A DNA stretch of 56,149 nt from an uncultured Flavobacteriaceae bacterium (lineage in GTDB: Bacteria > Bacteroidota > Bacteroidia > Flavobacteriales > Flavobacteriaceae). Shown here piece by piece: positions 1 to 7,404 of the stretch. The notes beneath the pieces were generated by a model. That model was not told where the DNA came from. It worked only from the letters and a program-made list of their open reading frames with translations, and searched no databases. Position 1 is the stretch's first letter. Each line of letters begins with the position of its first letter. The DNA lies in assembly GCA_938020445.1 (NCBI GenBank), contig CALIIC010000001.1:1-56149 (forward strand). Reading direction: 5' to 3'. Position numbers and translations under genes: made by a program.

Positions 1-443
1 TCAACTTTTTTTTTCCCCTGTAGTACCGAAATGGGTGAAATTTTACCAGCGGTAGTTGCCATAGTCGTCCGGGTCGATATGGTCTTTCCAGAATCGAGCA
101 ATTGTGCAATTTTTTTCATTCCGGCAAAAACATGCACAGAATCCCGATCCTGTTCAATCTCTATAAAGGTAGAATCGTGTGCGGCATGGTCCCAAAAAGA
201 AATATTTCTTTTAGAAAGATGCATCCCGTTTATAGAATCTGAAACAAATGCGAAGATATCGGTCTTTGCCAAATCGGCGTAATAGGCCTCCACGCCATTG
301 TCAAGGCTTATCTGTACTTCATTGAGCAGGCGTTGCCTGGTCACCTTGTAGTTCTGAATATTCCAATAGAGCTGCAAGCCGATGGTTGCCAGTATGGTGC
401 CGGCAATAAAATAGATAAGCAAGCGGTGGTTTCGTTGTTTCAC
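1..443 (-). CDS. Putative sensor histidine kinase, N-terminal part (cut by window edge)
   Basis: The frame opens at a GTG at 443 and stays open to the left edge (about 147 codons). The start VKQRNHRLLIYFIAG begins a single membrane segment (about residues 8-26, ending LQLYWN) followed by a soluble, presumably periplasmic stretch with phrases such as LDNGVEAYYADLAKTD. This kind of N-terminus is known to me from flavobacterial two-component sensor kinases. The kinase core (HisKA/HATPase) would lie outside the window, so the call is inference from the sensor part only. An exact TACTTTTG -7 box ends four bases upstream of the GTG, which supports this start and suggests a leaderless mRNA. Confidence 0.5.
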   Translation of the reverse strand, partial: MKQRNHRLLIYFIAGTILATIGLQLYWNIQNYKVTRQRLLNEVQISLDNGVEAYYADLAKTDIFAFVSDSINGMHLSKRNISFWDHAAHDSTFIEIEQDRDSVHVFAGMKKIAQLLDSGKTISTRTTMATTAGKISPISVLQGKKKV

Positions 444-447
444 ATTT

Positions 448-455
448 CAAAAGTA
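448..455 (-). promoter_or_regulatory. -7 promoter box of the putative sensor kinase
   Basis: On the minus strand the box reads TACTTTTG, an exact match to the Bacteroidota -7 consensus TAnnTTTG. It ends four bases before the GTG start at 443, so transcription would begin at or next to the start codon. Confidence 0.45.
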
Positions 456-569
456 ATGACTATTTGCCGCCAACGGCGTATCGCTTAACACTCGTTAACA
501 GTGGTTAACCTTTTTTCGTAGTGCAATGGCCCACATTTGCAATGTAAACGTTGAACTAAATAGGATTTT

Positions 570-1415
570 ATGAAAACTGTTGTTTATTATTCTCTGGTAT
601 TTTTTATTGGGGCTTGTTGTAAAGTGATTGCCCAGGATTTTACAGGTTTGGCTACCTATAAATCGGCTATGAAAATGGAATTTATCACCGATAGTACTGA
701 AATGGGCAGTGACCAACAAGATGAAATACAGGCAAGCCTTATGAGGGCCATGCAAAAAGACTATGAGTTAAGTTTTACACGAACTGAATCGAATTGGAAA
801 GAGCTGGAAAGTCTCGATAAGGGCCCCGCACCGGGAAACGGGATTGAGATAAACATTGTCGGTTTAGGTGGCGGAAGTGACGGCCTGCTTTACAAGAATA
901 CCAAGGAGAAGAAAATGGTGGAGAGCTCCGATTCCTTTGGGAAACTCTTTTTAATATCGGGCGAATTGAAACCTTATGAATGGGAGATGACGTCAGATAC
1001 CAAGCAAATAGGAAAGTACACATGTTATAAAGCGGTTGCCAAACGTGAGGTCACCGAAATGCATATTTCTGATGTGAACGGTGAACAAGAAGAAAAGGAA
1101 GAAAAGCGTACCCAGGTCATCACGGCATGGTATGCGCCTGAAATTCCTGTAAGTCATGGGCCCGATGACTACTGGGGGCTTCCCGGACTTATTTTAGAGA
1201 TCGGTAACGGGAATCGAATATTGGTGTGTAACAAAGTGGTCTTAAACCCCAAGGAAGCAGTTGAAATCGAAATTCCTTCGAAAGGTAAAAAAGTAACCGC
1301 AAAGGAATACGGAACAATCATGAAAGAGCAGGCGGAAAAAATAAATAAAATGCATAGTGGCGGCAAGAGGAAAGGAAAAAATGGAAGCACAATGAAAATA
1401 AAAATACAGGGGTAG
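570..1415 (+). CDS. GLPGLI family protein
   Basis: The 281-residue protein has an N-terminal signal peptide (MKTVVYYSLVFFIGACCKVIAQ, cut probably after IAQ). It carries the family signature WGLPGLILEI at about residues 206-215, in the usual place after a central region of beta strands. The C-terminus is lysine-rich and ends soon after the motif. GLPGLI proteins are secreted Bacteroidota proteins of unknown biochemical role that usually sit directly before an outer-membrane beta-barrel gene, as here (45-base gap to the next gene). Two GTTAAC copies and imperfect inverted repeats lie at 484-510 upstream and could be an operator, but this is weak. Confidence 0.85.
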   Translation: MKTVVYYSLVFFIGACCKVIAQDFTGLATYKSAMKMEFITDSTEMGSDQQDEIQASLMRAMQKDYELSFTRTESNWKELESLDKGPAPGNGIEINIVGLGGGSDGLLYKNTKEKKMVESSDSFGKLFLISGELKPYEWEMTSDTKQIGKYTCYKAVAKREVTEMHISDVNGEQEEKEEKRTQVITAWYAPEIPVSHGPDDYWGLPGLILEIGNGNRILVCNKVVLNPKEAVEIEIPSKGKKVTAKEYGTIMKEQAEKINKMHSGGKRKGKNGSTMKIKIQG

Positions 1416-1460
1416 TCATCTACGCACACCAGGCTCCCAAGGCCATCAATCAATCAAAAA

Positions 1461-4145
1461 ATGAACAGAATATATATACTTCTCCTTTGGGGGGTGGGGT
1501 GCTTTTGCTATACGGCAAACGCTCAAAAAATCACCGTAGATGGACATGTTAGGGATAGTATAAACAACCCCTTGGAATTGGCCAATGTGATCGCTATCAA
1601 TAAAAACACCAATGGAATGGCTTCCTATGGTATTACCGATTCCGACGGCCGATTTCGATTGGCCTTAAAAAAAGACAGTCTTTATACACTTAAGGTGAGT
1701 TACCTTGGTTTTGAAACCTGGGAAGAAGATTTTTTGGCCACCACGGCACTAACTAAAAACATTGTTTTAAAAGCTGCCGCAAACCAGCTCGATGGGGTAG
1801 AGGTGGTCGAGGATTTTCCTGTAAGTATCTCAGGGGATACAATTACCTATAAAGCCGATGCCTTTACTACTGGGAAAGAAAAAAAACTTGAAAATGTATT
1901 GGAACAATTGCCCGGATTTCAGATCGATGAGAACGGGCAGGTAAAAGTACAGGGAAAAGAGGTTAGCAAAGTGCTGGTGGAAGGAAAGGAATTTTTTGAC
2001 GGAGATACGAAATTGGCCACCAAAAATATTCCGGCCAACGCAGTCGATAAAGTGCAGGTGCTCCGCGATTTTAACGAAGTAGGTCCCATGGCCGGTGTAA
2101 ATGATAGTGACGCCCTTGCCTTGAATATTAAGCTGAAAGACGGGAAAAAGAATCTATGGTTCGGGGATGTTTCTGTCGGTGGAGGACCTAAAGAACGGTA
2201 TTTGGTACATCCGAACCTATTCTACTACGCTCCTAAAACCAGTATAAATATCATCGGAGATTTGAACAACCTCGGGGAACAGGCGTTTACCTTGCAAGAT
2301 TATTTCAGGTTTAATGGTGGACTTTCAAGCCTAATGAGTAGGTCGGGATCTTCGTTAAACCTGTCAGGCGATGATGCCGGTTTGTCATTGGTACAGAACG
2401 ATCGTGCCCAAAATGCGATTTCAAGGCTCGGGGCCATGAATGTAACGTATAATCCCAATAAGAAAATCAGTTTTTCCGGTTTTGGAATTGTTTCAAGTAC
2501 CGCAACGGATTTATTGAGCAATTCGGAACGTACCTATATTCGTGAATCGGGAAACAATCAGGAAAGCCTTGGTTCAACAACACTTCAAAAAAATACGGCT
2601 TCCTTGCTTAAGGTTGCAACAACCTATACACCGAATGCCAAGTGGTACATTAACTATCAAGGCTTTTTAAAAGCTTCGACAATAGAAAGTAGCAATCAAT
2701 TGCTTTCCGATTTTTCCGGAACGGCCAATAACATTGAATCGCTCAATACGAGAGAACCTTTTTCTGTTCAACAAACATTGAACGCGTTTTATTCCAAGGA
2801 TGATAACAATATTTTTTCATTGGAAACCAATTTCCACTATAAGCGACAACGTCCAGGGTATGAGTTATTGACAGGTATACAACCTTTTCAAGGCGTTGTT
2901 CCCTTATCCGGAGATGCCCCATTTGGGCTGCTTCAGGAAAAAGATGTTTTTACCAATACTTTCGACAGTGAATTCAATTACTATCGCGTTCTCAATAAAA
3001 CGAATCATTTGAGTTTCAAGGCAGGGATAAGTATCAATGGGCAACGCATGAATACGACTTTAAGCGAAATTTTGGATGGCGATCAAACCCAGAGCTTCGA
3101 CGATGCAAGATTTCAAGGAGCCGTTGATTTTGATTTTAAGGACAGCTACATGGGGCTCGGATATCGTGTGAAATTTGGTAAGCTAACTTTGAATCCGGGC
3201 CTTACGGTGCATCGGTATGTCATTGAAAATAAGCAGGGTACTACCTTGGTAGATATGGATAAGATGTTATTGCTGCCCCAGCTTAGAGGCAAGTACGTGT
3301 TCAACACCTCGCAGAGTATTCGATTTGATTATGGCTTGAAAGCCGAATTCCCGGATATTCAAAAAGTGGCGCAGTTCATTCAACTGACCGGCTATAATAG
3401 TCTATTTGGAGGGAACCCTACTTTGGACAATGCGTGGTACCACAGTGCAAGCTTGAATTACTTTAATTTCAGTATGTTCAATTTCACTAACATTCATGGC
3501 GGATTACAATATCAGAAAAAATATGAAAGCATCGGAAATGCAATTAATTTTTTAGGACTGGACCGCCTTTCGACCCCTATTAATATAACGGCGCCAAACG
3601 AGACCTTTTCTTTGCTAGGTAGCTACGAACGTAAGTTCCCATTTTGGCAGGGGAAATTTGAAACGAGATGGACTTACAATAAATTCAATAATGAAATTGA
3701 TGGGCAGGCAAACTTTAATCGTTCGTTCAATCAGAATTATAAGGTAACAATGGAGACGCGTTTTAAAGAGGCACCAAATGTAGAAGTTGGATTCGAAAAA
3801 AAGGTGAATAAGTACGCGAGCGCCAATCTAAGCAATCGGTTTATAACCGATCGCCCTTTTGGAAATGTGGAGTTGTATTTTCTAAAAAGCTTTGCATTTA
3901 CAGCCGACTATGAATACAACTTGTATAGGGCCGATAGCGGTACGGCCAATAGTACCTATGATATGATGAACGCGAGTTTGTTTTATCAAAAAGAGGACAG
4001 CCATTGGGAGTTTGTGCTTTCGGTACGCAATCTTTTGAACAATACATCCGTTCGGAGAGATTCCTTTTCCAATAATTTGATCAGCACTTATGAATACTTT
4101 ATTCAACCAAGGTACTTTCTGCTATCATTGAAGTATGACCTTTAA
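1461..4145 (+). CDS. Outer-membrane beta-barrel protein, TonB-receptor-like, with carboxypeptidase-like N-terminal domain
   Basis: 894 residues. A signal peptide ends near NAQ (residue 22). A carboxypeptidase-regulatory-like domain follows (about 24-110, starting ITVDGHVRDSINNPLELANV), then a plug-like domain (about 120-230, with LENVLEQLPGFQIDENGQV and VQVLRDFNEV) and a long barrel ending in alternating aromatic strands (YFLLSLKYDL). Together with the GLPGLI gene upstream it forms a pair typical of flavobacteria. The substrate cannot be read from the sequence. No SusD-like partner is adjacent, so glycan import is not indicated. Confidence 0.85.
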   Translation: MNRIYILLLWGVGCFCYTANAQKITVDGHVRDSINNPLELANVIAINKNTNGMASYGITDSDGRFRLALKKDSLYTLKVSYLGFETWEEDFLATTALTKNIVLKAAANQLDGVEVVEDFPVSISGDTITYKADAFTTGKEKKLENVLEQLPGFQIDENGQVKVQGKEVSKVLVEGKEFFDGDTKLATKNIPANAVDKVQVLRDFNEVGPMAGVNDSDALALNIKLKDGKKNLWFGDVSVGGGPKERYLVHPNLFYYAPKTSINIIGDLNNLGEQAFTLQDYFRFNGGLSSLMSRSGSSLNLSGDDAGLSLVQNDRAQNAISRLGAMNVTYNPNKKISFSGFGIVSSTATDLLSNSERTYIRESGNNQESLGSTTLQKNTASLLKVATTYTPNAKWYINYQGFLKASTIESSNQLLSDFSGTANNIESLNTREPFSVQQTLNAFYSKDDNNIFSLETNFHYKRQRPGYELLTGIQPFQGVVPLSGDAPFGLLQEKDVFTNTFDSEFNYYRVLNKTNHLSFKAGISINGQRMNTTLSEILDGDQTQSFDDARFQGAVDFDFKDSYMGLGYRVKFGKLTLNPGLTVHRYVIENKQGTTLVDMDKMLLLPQLRGKYVFNTSQSIRFDYGLKAEFPDIQKVAQFIQLTGYNSLFGGNPTLDNAWYHSASLNYFNFSMFNFTNIHGGLQYQKKYESIGNAINFLGLDRLSTPINITAPNETFSLLGSYERKFPFWQGKFETRWTYNKFNNEIDGQANFNRSFNQNYKVTMETRFKEAPNVEVGFEKKVNKYASANLSNRFITDRPFGNVELYFLKSFAFTADYEYNLYRADSGTANSTYDMMNASLFYQKEDSHWEFVLSVRNLLNNTSVRRDSFSNNLISTYEYFIQPRYFLLSLKYDL

Positions 4146-4230
4146 AAGGAAGGATTATTCTTACGCAACAAATTTACTGGTTTTGACAACAATTTTATTT
4201 CAAATAACGAACAGTACAAAACAATTTTCT

Positions 4231-4238
4231 TATTTTTG
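4231..4238 (+). promoter_or_regulatory. -7 promoter box before the metK leader
   Basis: TATTTTTG matches the Bacteroidota -7 consensus TAnnTTTG exactly. It places transcription start at about 4244, just upstream of the SAM-II-like element. No TTG at the -33 distance is visible. Confidence 0.5.
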
Positions 4239-4252
4239 CCTCGTAATAATAG

Positions 4253-4363
4253 AGGAGGGATTTGACTGATTGCAACCTCAAAGTCTTGATTTTTGTTCAA
4301 GACTTGTCTTTTAAAGACAGATGACGATTTCACAATCGACATTTTAAAAATGCTAAAGCAGTT
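4253..4363 (+). promoter_or_regulatory. SAM-II-like riboswitch with enlarged loop, upstream of metK
   Basis: The leader contains GAGG at 4255-4258, then GATTTGACTGATTGCA, then CCTC at 4276-4279. This is the SAM-II layout: a P1 stem enclosing the conserved GATTTGA and TTGCA blocks. The second conserved block ATGCTAAAGCAG lies at 4350-4361. ACTG (4265-4268) can pair with CAGT (4359-4362) to close the pseudoknot in the expected position. Between P1 and GCTAAA, where about ten bases are usual, there are about 70 bases holding three small hairpins: AGTCTTG/CAAGACT, GTCTT/AAGAC and CGATT/AATCG. The element ends about 75 bases before the metK start, so direct masking of the ribosome site is not obvious. 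The family assignment is from recalled consensus, not a model search. Confidence 0.6.
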
Positions 4364-4436
4364 GCTATTGATACAGTAGTCCGTATTGATCTTCGCTTCG
4401 CACTTTCAAATTCCTTTCGAAATAAAATAAAATAGT

Positions 4437-5693
4437 ATGTCGTATTTATTTACCTCGGAATCAGTTAGCGAGGGACACCCTGATAAGGTAGCTGATCAAA
4501 TTAGTGATGCATTATTGGACAGTTTTTTAGCATTTGACCCAGAAAGCAAGGTCGCTTGTGAGACCATGGTCACCACAGGGCAGGTGATTCTGGCGGGAGA
4601 AGTAAAGAGCACCACCTACCTAGATGTACAGAATATTGCCAGGGAGGTAGTCAATAAGATTGGCTACACCAAAGGGGAATATCAATTTAGCGGTGATTCT
4701 TGTGGCGTTATTTCGTTGATTCACGAACAATCCCAAGATATTAACCAAGGGGTTGATCGTGGGAAAAAGGAAGAACAAGGAGCTGGAGATCAGGGAATGA
4801 TGTTCGGGTATGCGACGAAAGAAACCAAAAATTATATGCCTTTGGCCCTCGATATCTCACATAAGATATTGCAGGTATTAGCCGATTTGCGCAGGGCCAA
4901 CAAGCAGATACAATATCTAAGGCCCGATGCAAAATCGCAAGTTACGATCGAATATTCCGATGATAATGTACCGCAGCGAATCGATACCATCGTAGTCTCT
5001 ACCCAACATGATGCGTTCGACAAGAACGATAAAAAAATGCTGGCGAAGATAAAGAAAGACATCATTGAAATATTGATTCCCAAGGTCAAGAAGCAATTGC
5101 CTAAGAAAATTCAAAACCTTTTTGATGATCAAATAAGCTATCACATTAATCCTACCGGAAAGTTTGTAATAGGAGGCCCACATGGAGATACGGGTTTAAC
5201 CGGACGAAAAATTATCGTTGACACCTATGGAGGTAAAGGCGCTCATGGCGGTGGAGCCTTTAGCGGAAAAGACCCTAGTAAAGTAGATAGAAGTGCAGCA
5301 TATGCCGCTAGGCATGTTGCTAAAAACTTGGTCGCAGCTGGAGTTTCCGATGAGATTTTAGTGCAGGTAAGTTATGCAATCGGGGTAGTGGAGCCCACTT
5401 CCATTTTCGTAGATACATACGGTACTTCCAATGTAGCTTTGAGCGATGGGGAAATAGCACAAAAAGTATCGAAACTTTTTGATATGCGTCCTTTCGCCAT
5501 TGAAAAGCGGCTAAAACTTAGGAATCCGATTTATTTGGAATCTGCAGCATATGGGCATATGGGAAAAGAACCAAAAGTGGTTAAAAAAGTGTTTGAATCG
5601 CCCTATAATGGTAGAATAGAAAAAGAAGTGGAACTATTTACCTGGGAAAAACTCGATATGGTCGAAAAAGTAAAAAAGGCCTTCAAACTATAA
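4437..5693 (+). CDS. metK: S-adenosylmethionine synthetase
   Basis: Makes SAM from methionine and ATP in the cytoplasm. The 418 residues match the usual flavobacterial length. Visible motifs are [16 protein letters not shown] near the N-terminus, [12 protein letters not shown] (about 117-128), [21 protein letters not shown] (methionine and metal site) and [19 protein letters not shown] (phosphate loop). The gene is monocistronic: it has its own leader with a SAM-II-like element and is followed by a terminator after 12 bases. End-product control by SAM at RNA level is therefore likely. Confidence 0.97.
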   Translation: MSYLFTSESVSEGHPDKVADQISDALLDSFLAFDPESKVACETMVTTGQVILAGEVKSTTYLDVQNIAREVVNKIGYTKGEYQFSGDSCGVISLIHEQSQDINQGVDRGKKEEQGAGDQGMMFGYATKETKNYMPLALDISHKILQVLADLRRANKQIQYLRPDAKSQVTIEYSDDNVPQRIDTIVVSTQHDAFDKNDKKMLAKIKKDIIEILIPKVKKQLPKKIQNLFDDQISYHINPTGKFVIGGPHGDTGLTGRKIIVDTYGGKGAHGGGAFSGKDPSKVDRSAAYAARHVAKNLVAAGVSDEILVQVSYAIGVVEPTSIFVDTYGTSNVALSDGEIAQKVSKLFDMRPFAIEKRLKLRNPIYLESAAYGHMGKEPKVVKKVFESPYNGRIEKEVELFTWEKLDMVEKVKKAFKL

Positions 5694-5705
5694 TTTTTTG
5701 AAAAA

Positions 5706-5732
5706 AAAGGGGGATTTTAAAATTCCCCCTTT
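5706..5732 (+). terminator. Terminator after metK
   Basis: AAAGGGGG at 5706-5713 pairs with CCCCCTTT at 5725-5732, and the inner TTTT/AAAA extends the stem. The U-rich part afterwards is short because the next promoter box (5732-5739) begins in the 3' arm. Confidence 0.75.
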
Positions 5733-5739
5733 ATATTTG
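5732..5739 (+). promoter_or_regulatory. -7 promoter box of the metY / metX-thrA transcript
   Basis: TATATTTG is an exact match to TAnnTTTG. It is fused to the 3' arm of the metK terminator and lies 31 bases before the SAM-I aptamer. The expected -33 TTG is not present, since that position lies in the terminator's G run. Confidence 0.55.
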
Positions 5740-5769
5740 TACCAGTAAAGTTCAAACACTTATTGAATA

Positions 5770-5904
5770 GTTATCAAGAAAGGTGGAGGGAATAGACCCT
5801 ATGAAGCCTTAGCAACCCTTTGTAACCCCGATGGCTTAATCGAGAGCGAAGAAGGTGCTAAATTCTACCAAAGTAGTCTTAACAAGGCAATGAAGGCAGA
5901 TAAC
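5770..5904 (+). promoter_or_regulatory. SAM-I riboswitch aptamer upstream of metY
   Basis: P1 is GTTATC (5770-5775) with GATAAC (5899-5904). The conserved SAM-I core is plain: AAGGTGGAGGGA, then GACCCTATGAAGCCTTAGCAACC, then a P3 hairpin (the CGATGGCTTAATCG area) and GAAGGTGCTAAATTC with the P4 arm. It is the same class as the element at 20760. It precedes the O-acetylhomoserine sulfhydrylase and the MetX-aspartokinase-homoserine dehydrogenase genes, so high SAM should shut down homocysteine synthesis. Confidence 0.95.
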
Positions 5905-5909
5905 ACAAC

Positions 5910-5942
5910 AAATTACATTCGTAATTTTCGTTTTCTTGTAAC
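5910..5942 (+). promoter_or_regulatory. Candidate expression platform of the first SAM-I riboswitch
   Basis: A small hairpin AAATTAC-ATTC-GTAATTT (5910-5927) follows the aptamer by five bases and runs into a pyrimidine tract. The tract ends with TTTCTTGTAAC (5932-5942), which can pair with the aptamer 5' strand GTTATCAAGAAA (5770-5781) with one bulged T. This would exclude P1. The mechanism is inference; see the matching arrangement at 20864-20896. Confidence 0.45.
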
Positions 5943-6019
5943 TTTTTGATTTTCCCACGCTAAGATGAGCCGGGGTTTGGATTTTTTAATTTGATGTTCA
6001 ATAATTAAAAAACAAAATC

Positions 6020-7312
6020 ATGAGCGAACAAAAATTTTCAACCAACGCATTGCACGCAGGGCACGATGTTACTTCGAACGGGGGCACTAGGGCGGTTCCA
6101 ATTTATCAGAGTACGGCCTACGTCTTTAACAATGCGGATCACGCGGCCAATCTTTTTAACCTTTCCGAAGCGGGCTATATTTATACAAGATTAAATAACC
6201 CCACCAATGACGTATTGGAGCAGCGTTTGGCGTCGCTTGAAGGGGGTATTGCGGCAGTAGCCACGGCTTCAGGTACCGCTGCCATTTCTACTGCCCTTTT
6301 GGTATTGTTGCGGACGGGGGATCACATTGTGGCATCAAGCAGCCTATATGGTGGCACCTATAATTTATTGGCGAACACCCTGCCAAGGTTGGGTATTACA
6401 GCCACCTTTGTTGACCCTGCGGACCCCACCAATTTTGGAAAGGCGGTGAAAGAGAATACACGGGCTATTTTTGTTGAGTCGTTGGGAAATCCAAAATTGG
6501 ATGTGCTGGATTTAAAGGCAATTTCATCAGAAGCGAAGGCGGCGAAGATTCCTTTCATTGTCGATAATACAGTTGCTACGCCAGCCTTGTTGAACCCGAT
6601 CGAGCACGGTGCAAATATCGTTATTCATTCATTGACCAAGTATATCAATGGCAACGGTACTTCCTTAGGAGGTATTATTATAGATGCCGGTACCTTCGAT
6701 TATGGAAATGGCAAGTTTCCCGAGTTTACCGAACCTTCACCGGGATACCATGGTTTGGTATATCACGAAGCCCTAGGCCCGGCGGCATTTATCGCGAAGG
6801 TACGGGTAGAAGGATTACGGGATTTTGGAGGGGCAGCGAGTCCTTTTAATTCTTGGCAAATCATACAGGGCTTGGAAACCCTGCCTATCAGGATGAAAAA
6901 ACACAGTGAGAATGCTTTGGAACTTGCCGAATGGCTACAAACAAGGCCTGAGGTCGAATGGGTTAACTACCCTGGCTTAAAGAGCAGTAAATACTATGCG
7001 CAGGCAGAAGCCTATTTACCAAAAGGACAAAGTGGTATTGTGACCTTCGGCGTAAAGGGCGGGTTTGAATCTGCCAAGAAAATCGCGGATGAGACCAAGA
7101 TATTTTCCTTGTTGGCAAATATTGGAGATACCAAATCATTGATAATTCATCCGGCAAGCACTACGCACCAACAACTGGGAGATGCCGAACAAGAATCTAC
7201 AGGAGTTACCAAAGACCTGATTCGCTTGTCGGTAGGTTTGGAAGACATTGAAGATTTAAAGACCGATCTTGTTACTGCTTTCGAAACAATCGATAAATCG
7301 GTATTTGCATAA
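6020..7312 (+). CDS. metY: O-acetylhomoserine sulfhydrylase (O-acetylhomoserine aminocarboxypropyltransferase)
   Basis: PLP enzyme that makes homocysteine from O-acetylhomoserine and sulfide. 430 residues, the long MetY-type form rather than the roughly 390-residue cystathionine synthase type. Motifs: YIYTRLNNPTNDVLEQRLASLEGG, SLYGGTYNL, and the PLP lysine in NIVIHSLTKYINGNGTSLGG. It is the first gene behind a SAM-I riboswitch. The next gene supplies its substrate (homoserine acetylation) and the sulfide comes from the operon at 13.4-20.6 kb. Assignment as MetY rather than cysteine synthase rests on length and context. Confidence 0.93.
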   Translation: MSEQKFSTNALHAGHDVTSNGGTRAVPIYQSTAYVFNNADHAANLFNLSEAGYIYTRLNNPTNDVLEQRLASLEGGIAAVATASGTAAISTALLVLLRTGDHIVASSSLYGGTYNLLANTLPRLGITATFVDPADPTNFGKAVKENTRAIFVESLGNPKLDVLDLKAISSEAKAAKIPFIVDNTVATPALLNPIEHGANIVIHSLTKYINGNGTSLGGIIIDAGTFDYGNGKFPEFTEPSPGYHGLVYHEALGPAAFIAKVRVEGLRDFGGAASPFNSWQIIQGLETLPIRMKKHSENALELAEWLQTRPEVEWVNYPGLKSSKYYAQAEAYLPKGQSGIVTFGVKGGFESAKKIADETKIFSLLANIGDTKSLIIHPASTTHQQLGDAEQESTGVTKDLIRLSVGLEDIEDLKTDLVTAFETIDKSVFA

Positions 7313-7331
7313 AATAATTGTTTTAGGATTG

Positions 7332-7383
7332 TTCCCTAGTGCGACTTCGGCAAGTTTCGCACGCATAAAGTCGCACTAAGGAA
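7332..7383. repeat. Long palindrome between metY and metX-thrA
   Basis: TAGTGCGACTT (7337-7347) is perfectly repeated in inverse as AAGTCGCACTA (7368-7378), with an outer TTCC/GGAA (7332-7335, 7380-7383) and one mismatch between. The loop is 20 bases. No U tract follows, so it is not a standard intrinsic terminator. It could be a dispersed palindromic element, an RNA processing or stability hairpin, or a protein site. Confidence 0.6.
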
Positions 7384-7404
7384 TATTCAATAGCTAGAGA
7401 ATTC

